Source of the DNA: Treponema sp.
GTDB lineage: Bacteria > Spirochaetota > Spirochaetia > Treponematales > Treponemataceae
Length of the DNA: 64,000 nucleotides
Direction: 5' to 3'
Assembly (NCBI GenBank): GCA_017940005.1
Contig: JAGAZO010000008.1
Coordinates: 62,001-126,000, forward strand
Shown here: positions 17,243 through 26,659 of the stretch, in pieces
Layout: the number at the start of each line of letters is the position of its first letter
Numbering within the stretch: the stretch's first letter is position 1
The notes under the pieces: generated by a model
Seen by the model: only the letters and a program-made list of their open reading frames with translations
The model's database searches: none
Told to the model about the DNA's origin: nothing
Position numbers and translations under genes: made by a program

Positions 17243-18536
17243 TAATTTTCTCAATCATCGTTGGATTTTTTTTGTGTCACAAAGATTTTCACGCATAGAT
17301 AGAAACGGCCGTTCCGCTGTTACATCAGCGCTGGCCACTCTTGGAATTTGTTTTGGAATAATGACGCTCATCGTCATTACGAGCGTTATGAATGGATTTC
17401 AGATGGAATTTAAAGATGCTATTATGGAGCTGTCGTCGTATCATGTTCAGGCGAGCGGATTTATAGATGAAGCTATGGAGCAGGAATTTATTAATTTTTG
17501 CAAGAACAAAAAAAATATTGTTTCGGCAACTCCGTTTTATGAAGCGCAAAGTTTTATAGTGAGTGAGCGCGGCAAACAGGCTGCTGCGGTAATTCGTGCT
17601 GTACCGCATGATGTATGTGAAACCGATGCGGGATTTGCAAAGGAACTGCATATTTTGCAAGGCAGTTTCAATATTGAAGATGACGACGCTATCGTTTTAG
17701 GCTCGTCACTTGCGCATATGCTTGGAGTACATACTGGAACTGTTATAACATTGCTTGCGCTTTCAGGAGGCAGCGATGTTGCGTTGCTGTCGGAAAGCAG
17801 ACAGTTTCGTGTTGCAGGCGTTTTTTATTCCGGATATGCGGATATAAATATGACATATGCGTTTATAAACAGCGCATCTGGGCAAAAAAACTTTGGAGAA
17901 AGCGCTCAAAAAATTTATGGAATAAAACTGCGCCGCGAGTCATTTGATGCGCCGCTCGTCAATGAGATGAAATGTTTTTTTCCGAAATTGAAAGTAGAAT
18001 CATGGCGGAGCTATAACCGTTCATTTTTTGGAGTACTGCAAGTGGAGAAAAATATGCTGCTCATTCTTGTCTTGTTGATTTTTGTTGTTGTAGCAATTAA
18101 TATGTACAATGGTATGCGCCGCCTTGTATTTGAGCGACGCGGAGAAATCGCAACGCTTTCTGCATTGGGCGGCAAGAGCGAAGACATCAAAGCGATTTTT
18201 ATTTTACGTGGATTTTTAACAGGATGCATCGGTGGATTTGGTGGCGTTCTGCTCGGATTATTTTTAAGCGTCAATATTGCAACAGTGTTTGCAGGTGCAT
18301 CGCGATTTATGTATTATGCACATTTTTTTGTGGTTATGTTAGTGTCGCCTGAAAATGCGATGTATATTCAGGAAAATCCCATGTATATGCTCTATGCCGC
18401 TATCCCTGCACGCATTTTTCCATTGGAAGTTTTTTTTATTGCGCTTTTTGGAATATGTTCGCCGCTTGCTGCTTCATATGCTGCGAGCAGAGATGTTTTA
18501 AAAATGACTATTGCGGAGGTGCTTCACGATGAGTGA
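17232..18536 (+). CDS. lolC: Lipoprotein-releasing ABC permease, LolC/LolE type (first copy)
   Basis: 434 residues of the FtsX/LolC permease family: one N-terminal helix (ATLGICFGIMTLIVITSVMNG), a large periplasmic MacB_PCD domain (about 55-260), then three C-terminal helices beginning LLILVLLIFVVVAINMYN. With LolD and LolE it extracts mature lipoproteins from the inner membrane for transfer toward the outer membrane, a central pathway in lipoprotein-rich treponemes. It overlaps the preceding lipoprotein gene by 11 bases and lolD by 8. AAGGG stands nine bases before the ATG. Confidence 0.88.
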   Translation: MKINNFLNHRWIFFVSQRFSRIDRNGRSAVTSALATLGICFGIMTLIVITSVMNGFQMEFKDAIMELSSYHVQASGFIDEAMEQEFINFCKNKKNIVSATPFYEAQSFIVSERGKQAAAVIRAVPHDVCETDAGFAKELHILQGSFNIEDDDAIVLGSSLAHMLGVHTGTVITLLALSGGSDVALLSESRQFRVAGVFYSGYADINMTYAFINSASGQKNFGESAQKIYGIKLRRESFDAPLVNEMKCFFPKLKVESWRSYNRSFFGVLQVEKNMLLILVLLIFVVVAINMYNGMRRLVFERRGEIATLSALGGKSEDIKAIFILRGFLTGCIGGFGGVLLGLFLSVNIATVFAGASRFMYYAHFFVVMLVSPENAMYIQENPMYMLYAAIPARIFPLEVFFIALFGICSPLAASYAASRDVLKMTIAEVLHDE

Positions 18537-19230
18537 AATCGTACATATAGAAAATCTTGAAAAAACATATGTCACGTCTGGAGAAGCGCTTACTGTGTTG
18601 AACGGCTTGAATCTTTCTGTTGATGAAGGAAATAAAATTGTCATAACAGGCGAAAGCGGCTGCGGCAAAAGTACGCTCCTCAACATTATCGGAGGAATTG
18701 ACAAAGCGTCTTCAGGTAGTGTGACATGTGGTAATTGGAATGTAACGCAACTCGATGAAGATGCTCATGTAGATTATCGTGCGCATTTTCTTGGGTTCGT
18801 GTTTCAGTTTCATTATTTATTAAAAGATTTTACTGCGCTTGAAAATGTCTATTTGCCTGCATATATGAGCGGCACCTCAAAAAAAGAAGCTATGGAACAC
18901 GCGCATAATCTTCTTGCTGACGTAGGACTTTCAGAACGTGCGAATCATTTGCCGTCGCAACTTTCCGGTGGAGAACGGCAACGCGCTGCAGTAGCTCGCG
19001 CATTAATTAATAATCCGTTGCTCATACTCGCTGATGAGCCGACGGGAAATCTTGACCCTGCGAATGCTGATATGGTGGGGAATCTCCTTTTTTCAATGGT
19101 CGATAAATATAATAAAACACTCATCCTTGTTACACACGATAAAAAGCTCGCCACTTGCGGAGATACTTGCTATGTAATACGAAACGGAAAACTTGAGCGA
19201 GAAAATCTTGCACGGAATCTGCCGCTATGA
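18529..19230 (+). CDS. lolD: Lipoprotein-releasing ABC ATP-binding protein LolD
   Basis: A 233-residue ABC ATPase with Walker A GESGCGKST, the family Q-loop (FVFQFHYLLKDFTALENV), signature LSGGERQR and Walker B LILADEPTGNLDP. The HYLL(K)DFTALEN stretch is typical for LolD/MacB-type ATPases. The start at 18529 overlaps the end of lolC; an in-frame ATG at 18511 would need read-in from the lolC tail. Its flanking by two FtsX-type permeases defines a lolC-lolD-lolE cassette. Confidence 0.93.
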   Translation: MSEIVHIENLEKTYVTSGEALTVLNGLNLSVDEGNKIVITGESGCGKSTLLNIIGGIDKASSGSVTCGNWNVTQLDEDAHVDYRAHFLGFVFQFHYLLKDFTALENVYLPAYMSGTSKKEAMEHAHNLLADVGLSERANHLPSQLSGGERQRAAVARALINNPLLILADEPTGNLDPANADMVGNLLFSMVDKYNKTLILVTHDKKLATCGDTCYVIRNGKLERENLARNLPL

Positions 19231-20558
19231 CAATACGTTCATCGTTCCTTTTGGCGTTGCGCCTTATTTTTCCAAAGGCTGACAAATCGTCTGTAGCGCG
19301 AAAAAGTCTCTCTGGCGCACTCTTTTGCATAGGCATAAGCATTGTGCCGCTCGTTGTCGTGCTCACTGTATCCAACGGCATGATTCAAGGAATGACTGAA
19401 CGAATTATCGGACTTTCTTCATCACATTTGGAGGCCGTGCTTTCCAATGCATCAGATTATGTGTCGGATGCGGAATCGCTTTTACAGTTTTCGGAAAAAC
19501 TCGCAGCAATAGATGGGGTCGTGAATGCATTTCCAGAAATGAATGCAACGGCACTAGCGGCAAGCGCCTCTTTCAGAGTTGGCGTACAAGTGCGCGCGGT
19601 GCTGCCGGAGATGTTTGCACGCAGCGATTCTTTTAAATCATTGTTCACAATTACTGAAGGAAGCTACGATGATTTTATTGCAGGAACGCGCGCGGCACTC
19701 ATTGGACAGAAGACTGCGGAAAAGCTTGGAGTTCATGCTGGCGATTCGTTTCGTCTCATAGCAGCTTCTACAAGCAAGAGCGGTTCGATTCTTCCTCGTG
19801 TGTCGACGCTCAAAGTGATGGCGATAATTTCATCAGGGTATCAAGAGCTTGATGCCGCGTGGCTTTTTGTGCCGTTTGATACAGGTTTTGATATTTTTAG
19901 AACAGGGACAGGCAGATATAGCGTACTCATGGAGACTGTCGATGCGTTTTCTGCGGAGCTCATGCGGATTCAAGAGCGGTGCGTTCATGTAGTAGAAGGA
20001 GATGCGACTGTATATCGTTGGGATGAGCTGAATCAAACGCAGTATGAAAATTTTTCATCAACGAAAGTGATGCTTGTTTTTATCATGCTTCTTATAGTGC
20101 TTGTGGCATCGGTGAATATTTCTTCGTCGCTTGTAATGCTTGTCATGGAAAAACGGCGAGAGATTGCAATTTTAAAAAGCATAGGAGCTTCGTCACATGG
20201 CATTGCGTTTTCCTTTTTGATTGCCGGCACTGCCACTGGTATTGGAGGCGTGCTCGTTGGTTTGCCACTTGGTTTACTCTGTGCTGTAAATGTAAATCAG
20301 ATTATACAGTTCATTGAAAACGTAATGAATGGCGCGGCAAAATTTTTGTATCTTTTGCAAGGGAATAATGTGGCAGATTTGGCGCATATCAATTTGCTTG
20401 ATCCTGCATATTATCTTTCTGAAATACCGGTACTCGTTCCATTTCGAGATTTGGCTGTGATAGTTATTTCCACCATTTTGCTGTCGCTTGCAGTTTCGGT
20501 GATTCCTGCATACAAAGCGGGCAGGGAAAAGCCTCTCGAAACATTGCGGAAAATATGA
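19227..20558 (+). CDS. lolE: Lipoprotein-releasing ABC permease, LolC/LolE type (second copy)
   Basis: 443 residues, same layout as the first permease: an N-terminal helix (ALFCIGISIVPLVVVLTVSNGM), a periplasmic domain, and three C-terminal helices (VMLVFIMLLIVLVASVNIS; then MEKRREIAILKSIGAS, the coupling motif of LolC/E). The two permeases form a heterodimer in species that keep both. Its ATG overlaps the lolD stop by four bases (ATGA), so they are translationally coupled. The last bases contain the promoter of mcsA. Confidence 0.88.
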   Translation: MTIRSSFLLALRLIFPKADKSSVARKSLSGALFCIGISIVPLVVVLTVSNGMIQGMTERIIGLSSSHLEAVLSNASDYVSDAESLLQFSEKLAAIDGVVNAFPEMNATALAASASFRVGVQVRAVLPEMFARSDSFKSLFTITEGSYDDFIAGTRAALIGQKTAEKLGVHAGDSFRLIAASTSKSGSILPRVSTLKVMAIISSGYQELDAAWLFVPFDTGFDIFRTGTGRYSVLMETVDAFSAELMRIQERCVHVVEGDATVYRWDELNQTQYENFSSTKVMLVFIMLLIVLVASVNISSSLVMLVMEKRREIAILKSIGASSHGIAFSFLIAGTATGIGGVLVGLPLGLLCAVNVNQIIQFIENVMNGAAKFLYLLQGNNVADLAHINLLDPAYYLSEIPVLVPFRDLAVIVISTILLSLAVSVIPAYKAGREKPLETLRKI

Positions 20559-20564
20559 TATACT
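20536..20564 (+). promoter_or_regulatory. Promoter of mcsA-mcsB-clpC, near-leaderless
   Basis: TCGAAA (20536-20541), 17 bases, TATACT (20559-20564). The predicted +1 near 20571 is three bases before the mcsA ATG. The -35 box is weak. It lies mostly within the last codons of lolE. No Shine-Dalgarno is seen before the ATG, and no CtsR-type heptad operator is visible. Confidence 0.5.
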
Positions 20565-20573
20565 ACTCAAACT

Positions 20574-21107
20574 ATGTTGTGTGATTATTGCCATAAACGT
20601 GAAGCTGTATTTTTTCTCGAGCAAACTTCAAAAACTTCTCGAAGACGGATTCACATATGCATGGAATGTGCAATTAAAAACGGACTCTCTCCCGATCCGC
20701 AGAAAATTCAAAAGTCAATCAACGCGTTATTTGAAGCAGTTGCAAAATCTGATGAAACATATAATGCGGAGGCTGCGCGGCTCTGTCCTGTATGCGGCAG
20801 AAATCTTCCCGCAATAAAAAAGACGGGAAAGCTCGGGTGTCCTGAATGTTATGAAATTTTTAAAAAAGAGGTTCCCGTCATTATGGACGCGCGCGGCATA
20901 AAAGGACAGTATACCGGTTCAATGCCAAAGCGCATAGCATCGTTCCGTTCTCTGCTCACCGATCGTATAGATTTAGAAGCGAAGCTTGAGCAATCTGTGA
21001 AAGATGAAGACTACGAAAAGGCTGCGATTTATCGCGACTATTTACGCGCGCTTGAAAGAAAATCTGTTGCCGATGGCTCTGGAGAAGAAAGGCATGCAAA
21101 GGAGTGA
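20574..21107 (+). CDS. mcsA: McsA-type zinc-finger activator protein
   Basis: 177 residues with four CxxC zinc-binding pairs (CDYCHK, CMECA, CPVCGRN, CPECYE) and a C-terminal UVR motif (DEDYEKAAIYRDYLRALE). In Firmicutes McsA binds and activates the arginine kinase McsB, and feeds damaged proteins to ClpC. All cysteine pairs are present, so this partner looks intact, unlike the McsB that follows. The start has no ribosome-binding site and sits just past a promoter. It overlaps mcsB by 14 bases. Confidence 0.9.
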   Translation: MLCDYCHKREAVFFLEQTSKTSRRRIHICMECAIKNGLSPDPQKIQKSINALFEAVAKSDETYNAEAARLCPVCGRNLPAIKKTGKLGCPECYEIFKKEVPVIMDARGIKGQYTGSMPKRIASFRSLLTDRIDLEAKLEQSVKDEDYEKAAIYRDYLRALERKSVADGSGEERHAKE

Positions 21108-22185
21108 GGCTACGGTTTCAGGTGGCGAGCCGTGGTATATGGACGATGGCAGCGATTGCGATGTAGTTGTTTCCACTCGGGTACGGCTTGCACGAAATCT
21201 TGCAAATTTTTTGTTTCCTTCAGACGACCGTATGGATGAGCAGTCGCGCGTTCAGACGCTTGTGTTTGATTCTTTTGGCAAATTTGATAATCCTGATGAT
21301 TTTCACATCGTGCGCACGGAAACGCTTGATTCTCTTGGCGTAAAAATTCTTTCGGAGCGTGGTGTGCTTGACTCGGACAAACCTTCCGGTCTTGTGATGC
21401 GAAATGATGGACGACTGTCGTGCTGCATAAACAGCATTGATCACGTGCGCATCGCTTCATTTGAGTCAGGTTTTAATTGTGAAAAAGCTCTTGCGCAGTG
21501 CCGCGCCGTTGACGACGGCTTGCAAAATACGCTTCAATTTGCTGCGTCATATGAATTTGGTTATCTCACTGCTGCACTACAGGATGTGGGCAGCGGTATG
21601 AAAATCTCGCTACGCGTTCATCTGCCGTCCATTTCATTTTTGCATGAAACAGACAGCATATTCAATCAGATTCGTGAAAAAGATTTGAGCGTTTTCTCTG
21701 TGTTTGGCGCAGGCAGTGACTACGGCACTTCGCTTGGTTCGTATTATGAAATTGCTACCACAGGCGCTGCAAACGGCAATGAGCTTGATCAACTTGCATC
21801 AATAGAGAGCGCGGTTAAGCATCTTGTTGAAACTGAACGCAAGTTTCGCATAGAATGTGCCGAAAATAAATCAACGAGAATATATAATGACATTTTGCGC
21901 TCATTTGCTTCGGCGAAATTCAGTATGTTTCTTACGTTGCGGGAAGCTATACATATTATTTCCACTCTAAAATGGGGACTCGCTATTGGAATTGTGCAAG
22001 ATATGACAGACAGCGTTTTGCATGGGCTTTTGTATCGCGTACAGGAGGGACATCTTGAGTTTTTGCTTAATAATGGCGATTTTGCATTTGAAAATGACAT
22101 AAAGGACGATTTGCCTATGAAAATAGAACGGCTTCGTGCGCTCATCGTGCAGGAAGCATTGGACGGCATACGTTTTGTTAATTAA
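21094..22185 (+). CDS. mcsB: McsB-family protein, probable pseudokinase
   Basis: 363 residues, the usual McsB length. The family is the ATP:guanido phosphotransferases; McsB marks proteins with phosphoarginine for ClpCP. The N-terminal STRVRLARN matches the kinase family, but key active-site segments have changed. The Bacillus LNEEDH segment is INSIDH (residues 112-117). The catalytic-cysteine loop SCPTNVGTG is AALQDVGSG, so Cys becomes Ala161. IYGEGSE is VFGAGSD, so Glu becomes Ala206. The regulatory RDxxRA motif near the C-terminus is also lost. The fold seems kept but phosphotransfer unlikely. The start at 21094 follows GGAGAAGAAAGG. The comparison to Bacillus is from memory. Confidence 0.85.
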   Translation: MQRSEATVSGGEPWYMDDGSDCDVVVSTRVRLARNLANFLFPSDDRMDEQSRVQTLVFDSFGKFDNPDDFHIVRTETLDSLGVKILSERGVLDSDKPSGLVMRNDGRLSCCINSIDHVRIASFESGFNCEKALAQCRAVDDGLQNTLQFAASYEFGYLTAALQDVGSGMKISLRVHLPSISFLHETDSIFNQIREKDLSVFSVFGAGSDYGTSLGSYYEIATTGAANGNELDQLASIESAVKHLVETERKFRIECAENKSTRIYNDILRSFASAKFSMFLTLREAIHIISTLKWGLAIGIVQDMTDSVLHGLLYRVQEGHLEFLLNNGDFAFENDIKDDLPMKIERLRALIVQEALDGIRFVN

Positions 22186-22201
22186 TAATTTTGGGGGATA
22201 T

Positions 22202-24808
22202 ATGAAAAGTGCAGGATTTTCACCACGCGCGCAGCGTCTTGTTGCGGCACTTGCTCAAGATGAAGGCAGAAAGAGCGGTAGCACGCAGCTTTTGCCGGAA
22301 CATGTGCTTCTTGCTTTGCTGAAAAGCGCAGATGGCTTGGGATATATATTGCTGCAATCTCTTAAAATAAATGTGCTTACATTCCAACTTGCTATTGAGC
22401 AAGCGCTTGCGGGTAAATCAAACACATCGTCGTTTGCCGATTTGTCTCCAAGTCGCCGTTTAAAAACAATGCTCGACATTGCTAGCATTGAGTCTCGCGC
22501 GCTAAAGAACAACTACGTCGGCACAGAGCATCTCTTGCTCGCTGCCATGCGAGAAGAGGGAAGTATTACTGCTCGTTTTTTTGAGAAGATAAACATCACT
22601 ATTGAAGATGCGCGTCATCTTTTGCCAAGCATTCAAGCGCATACGCCGTCTTCTGCCTCTGAACAGGAATCGCGTTCTCTTGTCAAATCTGCTTTGCAAG
22701 ATTTTTTCGGCAATCAAAATGTTTCAAACGATGTTCCCGTCGCGACGAACACGAATCAATATACAGGGCAGCAGAGCAAAGCGCGTGGAAACGAACGCTC
22801 TTTCCTCGCCGAGTTCAGCCGCGACATTACGAAAACAGCATACGAGGGAAAAGACGACCCCGTTGTCGGTCGCACAAAAGAGATTCAGCGCATAGTGCAG
22901 ATTTTGTCGCGTCGTACAAAGAACAATCCCATTCTGGTAGGCGCACCTGGCGTTGGAAAAACTGCGATTGTCGAAGGGCTTGCCCAGAGAATTGCGAAAG
23001 GGAATGTGCCGCACAATCTTATTAAAAAGCGAATTCTCGTGCTTGATTTAGCAGCGCTTGTGGCGGGTACAAAGTATCGTGGTGAATTTGAAGAACGCAT
23101 GAAGCGTCTCATGAAAGAAGTAAAAGAAAATAAAAATATTATTCTGTTTGTGGACGAGCTTCACACGATAATAGGCGTAGGCGGTCCCGAAGGCACGCTT
23201 GATGCTTCAAATATGTTGAAGCCTGCACTGAGCCGCGGTGAGATTCAGATAATCGGTGCGACAACTACAAAAGAATACAGCAAATACATCGAAAAAGATT
23301 CTGCACTTGAGCGTCGTTTTCAGATGATAAAAGTCGAGGAGCCCACAAGTGAAGAGACAGAGCAAATCCTTGAAGGAATAAAAAAACAGTACGAAGATTT
23401 TCATGGGGTTATTTTTGATGATGATGTGATTCCTGCAATTGTTAAATTTTCCAAACGGTACATTCCCGAACGTTGTCTTCCCGATAAAGCTATAGATATC
23501 CTTGATGAAGCAGGAGCTGCGAAAAAAATTCAAGAGGAAGCAAAGCCTGCGGAACTTGCAGAAGTTGAAAGAAATATCGAGCAGCTTGCGGAAGAAAAAC
23601 GGCTGCTTGTTGAAGCACAGAACTATGAAAAAGCTGCCTATGTGCGCGATAAAGTGCTTGAACTCCGTCGGCGTCTTGAAATATACAGCGAGTATTGGAA
23701 GAATAGCAGCGCGAGCATGAGACGGCATGTAAATGCGCAAGACATAGCTCGGATTATTGGTACCATGACAGGCATTCCTATAGAACAGCTTGACTCCACA
23801 GAGACAAAGCGGCTTGTACACATGGAAGATGAAATGCATAAAAGTGTTATCGGACAGGATGAAGCAGTGCGCCTTATTACTGGCGCTGTGCGTAGGAGCA
23901 GAGCAGGTGTTTCTTCTCCGAAGCATCCGCTTGGTTCGTTTATCTTTCTTGGTCCTACAGGGGTTGGAAAAACGCAACTTGCCAAAGCGCTTGCAAAGTT
24001 TTTATTCGGCGACGAGAACATGCTTACACGCGTTGACATGTCTGACTATATGGAAAAGCATAATGCGAGCCGCCTTATAGGAGCTCCGCCTGGATATATA
24101 GGCTATGAAGAGGGGGGCGTTCTTACAGAGGCAGTGCGCCGCCATCCGTATTCTGTCGTACTTCTTGATGAAATTGAAAAGGCGCATCCCGATGTATTCA
24201 ATTTGCTCTTGCAGCTTCTCGAAGAAGGCGAGCTTTCCGACAACCTCGGTCATACAGTGAATTTCCGCAATACAGTTATCATTATGACAAGCAATGCAGG
24301 AGCGCGACAGATAACGAGCGGAAGTCACGTTGGTTTTTTGCCTTATGGAGACGGAATGCTCTCTTACGATGAAATTCGTGCAAGCGCAATGAATGAACTC
24401 AAGAAGCTATTGAATCCTGAACTGCTCAATCGTGTTGATGACATTGTTGTGTTTAATGCGCTTTCTAAAGAGGATATCGGACAAATCCTTGATATACAGC
24501 TTCGGGAACTGGCAGATAGATTACAAGAGCAAAATATCACTATTTCTGTAAAACCGAAAGCGCGCGAATATTTAATTGCGCACGGGTATGAGCCGGAATT
24601 TGGTGCACGACCTATGCGCCGTTTAATTCGACGAGAAATCGAAGACCCGCTCTCCATCGCAATTTTAGCAGGCGAAGCGGAAGACTCGAAAATAGTAACC
24701 GTTGATTGTGTTCGTGAAAAGTTGCGCGTTCATTTTGCAAAACCGAAAAAAAATGCAGCTGATGCACAGAAAATGGCACCTGTCGTGCAGGAAGCGCTGC
24801 GATATTAA
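22202..24808 (+). CDS. clpC: ClpC-type AAA+ unfoldase
   Basis: 868 residues. An N-terminal Clp_N double repeat (about 1-145), AAA-1 with GAPGVGKTA near residue 246, a middle domain with a UVR motif (AQNYEKAAYVRDKVLELRRR), AAA-2 with GPTGVGKTQ near residue 583, and a C-terminal ClpB_D2 region. The UVR-bearing middle domain marks it as ClpC rather than ClpA or ClpB; in Firmicutes it is the McsA/MecA docking site. It unfolds proteins for ClpP, which is not in this window. GGGGGA lies six bases before the ATG. Both Walker motifs are intact, so the machine itself should work. Confidence 0.95.
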   Translation: MKSAGFSPRAQRLVAALAQDEGRKSGSTQLLPEHVLLALLKSADGLGYILLQSLKINVLTFQLAIEQALAGKSNTSSFADLSPSRRLKTMLDIASIESRALKNNYVGTEHLLLAAMREEGSITARFFEKINITIEDARHLLPSIQAHTPSSASEQESRSLVKSALQDFFGNQNVSNDVPVATNTNQYTGQQSKARGNERSFLAEFSRDITKTAYEGKDDPVVGRTKEIQRIVQILSRRTKNNPILVGAPGVGKTAIVEGLAQRIAKGNVPHNLIKKRILVLDLAALVAGTKYRGEFEERMKRLMKEVKENKNIILFVDELHTIIGVGGPEGTLDASNMLKPALSRGEIQIIGATTTKEYSKYIEKDSALERRFQMIKVEEPTSEETEQILEGIKKQYEDFHGVIFDDDVIPAIVKFSKRYIPERCLPDKAIDILDEAGAAKKIQEEAKPAELAEVERNIEQLAEEKRLLVEAQNYEKAAYVRDKVLELRRRLEIYSEYWKNSSASMRRHVNAQDIARIIGTMTGIPIEQLDSTETKRLVHMEDEMHKSVIGQDEAVRLITGAVRRSRAGVSSPKHPLGSFIFLGPTGVGKTQLAKALAKFLFGDENMLTRVDMSDYMEKHNASRLIGAPPGYIGYEEGGVLTEAVRRHPYSVVLLDEIEKAHPDVFNLLLQLLEEGELSDNLGHTVNFRNTVIIMTSNAGARQITSGSHVGFLPYGDGMLSYDEIRASAMNELKKLLNPELLNRVDDIVVFNALSKEDIGQILDIQLRELADRLQEQNITISVKPKAREYLIAHGYEPEFGARPMRRLIRREIEDPLSIAILAGEAEDSKIVTVDCVREKLRVHFAKPKKNAADAQKMAPVVQEALRY

Positions 24809-24811
24809 TCA

Positions 24812-24840
24812 TTGCAACGGATAGCTTTTTACAGTATACT
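24812..24840 (+). promoter_or_regulatory. Promoter of the ABC importer operon, near-leaderless
   Basis: TTGCAA (24812-24817), 17 bases, TATACT (24835-24840). Predicted +1 near 24847 lies three bases before the ATG at 24850, and there is no Shine-Dalgarno in the gap. It begins four bases after the clpC stop. Confidence 0.6.
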
Positions 24841-24849
24841 GCACTCATT

Positions 24850-25914
24850 ATGAAAAATACATGTATTGTAAAAATTTGTGCCGTTGCTTTATATGCGGCA
24901 TTTTTGGTGCATCCTATTTTTGCTGGCGGGAAACAAGATGTAGCTAAAGATAGTGCATTGCCTGATAGTACCTCAACAGACATTTTTGATGCTGGGCAAA
25001 AAGATGGCGGAAGCATGTCGAGCGGGACTATACGCATTGGTATTTTAAATGGACCGACGAGCATTCCTGTTGCATACCTATTCGACGCTTTGCCGATAGT
25101 TGACAGCAAAGCTCTCTCATTTGAAAAATTTGCGTCACCGCAAGCGCTGCTTCCTAAAATGCTCAAAGATGAAATCGACATCGGATTCATGCCTGTAAAT
25201 GTTGCAGCGAAAGTATATAACAGCGCGAATGGTGCCATTGTGTGTGCAGGTGTTTCTGGCAACGGAAATCTTTTTTTGATTACCAAAGATAAAGCGGTGC
25301 ATAATCTCGTTGATTTAACAGGGAAAACTGTCTCCATTGCGGGGCAGGGGGCAACGCCTGAGTATCTTTTTCGTTGGCTCTTGGCTCATAACAAGATTCC
25401 TGAAGGCGTTGCTGGCGTACAGCTCGATTACAGTATTCCAACAGCAAATATCGTAGCAGAGCTTCTTTCTGACAAAATCCAGTATGCTGTTGTGCCAGAG
25501 CCGTTTGCAACAGTAGCGACAACAAAGTCAAATACTGTTATGCGTGCACTTGATGTGCAGCAGGAATTCAGCGAAATCGTGGGGGCTGATGCAGTGTATC
25601 CGCTTACTGTTATGGTTGTAAGCAAATCGTATGCGGCAACACAAGCGCAAGCTGTTCGTGATTTTATGCGAATATTTGAAACGTCCTATGAGTGGACTGT
25701 TGCAAATCCCCAAAAGGCGGGAGTGCTTGTGCAAAAGCATACACTTGGGCTTATGGCGCCAATCGTTGCAAATGCAATTCCATACGCTAATTTTACATGG
25801 AAAGATGCGAGCGCGGCAAAAGACGAGATTGAAAATCTACTTTCAATTTTCTTGCAACTGGCTCCTGATTCAATAGGCGGAAAGCTCCCCGATGAAAGCT
25901 TTTACTTCAAGTAA
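24850..25914 (+). CDS. ABC importer substrate-binding protein (NMT1/SsuA-like)
   Basis: 354 residues with a signal peptide (IVKICAVALYAAFLVHPIFAGG); no lipobox cysteine is seen. The mature part fits the NMT1/THI5-like and SsuA/TauA type II binding fold (RIGILNGPTSIPVAYLFD, DIGFMPVNVAAKVYNS, AGVSGNGNLFLIT, LTGKTVSIAGQGATPEYLF). Such proteins bind nitrate, sulfonates, taurine, or pyrimidine precursors of thiamine; the ligand cannot be told from sequence alone. It starts a three-gene operon with permease and ATPase. Confidence 0.82.
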   Translation: MKNTCIVKICAVALYAAFLVHPIFAGGKQDVAKDSALPDSTSTDIFDAGQKDGGSMSSGTIRIGILNGPTSIPVAYLFDALPIVDSKALSFEKFASPQALLPKMLKDEIDIGFMPVNVAAKVYNSANGAIVCAGVSGNGNLFLITKDKAVHNLVDLTGKTVSIAGQGATPEYLFRWLLAHNKIPEGVAGVQLDYSIPTANIVAELLSDKIQYAVVPEPFATVATTKSNTVMRALDVQQEFSEIVGADAVYPLTVMVVSKSYAATQAQAVRDFMRIFETSYEWTVANPQKAGVLVQKHTLGLMAPIVANAIPYANFTWKDASAAKDEIENLLSIFLQLAPDSIGGKLPDESFYFK

Positions 25915-26659
25915 AGCAGTTGCCTATGTTCTTGCTGTTTTATTAATTTTCGTGCTTTGGAAAACTATTTCATGCGTTGTAAATGCATTGCTTATTTTGC
26001 CGCCGCCTGAAGATGTTTTCCGTGCGTTGTTTCAACTGATAGGGAAAACCGTCTTTTGGCGCCATGTCGGTGTAACTGTGTTGCGCTGCTTTATCTCTTT
26101 TTTGATTTCGATGTTAATTGGCAGTATTGTAGGATGCCTCTGCGGAATCTCTACATTTTTTAATAATTTTTTTGCAATACCGGTAGCAGTGATTCGTGCT
26201 ACACCTGTCGTGTCGTTTATTCTCATTGCACTTTTTTGGTTCTCATCGTCACATGTTCCGATTTTTATTTCAATACTTATGACACTTCCTGTCGTCATTT
26301 CATCTGTTTCACGCGGGTTTGCAACGAAAGATAAAAAACTTGAAGCGATGGCAAAAATTTATCGATTCACTAATAGGCAAAAAGCTCGCTGGATCACATT
26401 ACCTGCCGTGCTGCCGTTTTTTCTTTCTGGCGCAGTATCTGCATTTGGACTTACGTGGAAAGTTGTTGTCGCTGGTGAAGTTTTGAGCATACCAACATTG
26501 GGAGCAGGAGCTCTTTTACAAAGCGCGCAAGTGCATTTAAACACAGCAGATGTAATGGCTATTACATTTGTGATTGTTGCCATGAGTTTTTTGCTCGAAA
26601 AGTTGCTTGCGTTCACCGTTTCAAAAATAGTGCTCCTTAAAGGAAAACAGCATGGATAA
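25892..26659 (+). CDS. ABC importer permease (SsuC/TauC/ThiX family)
   Basis: 255 residues with about six membrane helices and the BPD_transp_1 domain; the EAA-loop region reads KIYRFTNRQKARWITLPAVLPF. It overlaps the binding-protein gene by 23 bases and the ATPase by 8, so the three are coupled. It forms the membrane channel of the importer, as a homodimer by family rule. Nothing unusual is seen. Confidence 0.85.
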   Translation: MKAFTSSKAVAYVLAVLLIFVLWKTISCVVNALLILPPPEDVFRALFQLIGKTVFWRHVGVTVLRCFISFLISMLIGSIVGCLCGISTFFNNFFAIPVAVIRATPVVSFILIALFWFSSSHVPIFISILMTLPVVISSVSRGFATKDKKLEAMAKIYRFTNRQKARWITLPAVLPFFLSGAVSAFGLTWKVVVAGEVLSIPTLGAGALLQSAQVHLNTADVMAITFVIVAMSFLLEKLLAFTVSKIVLLKGKQHG

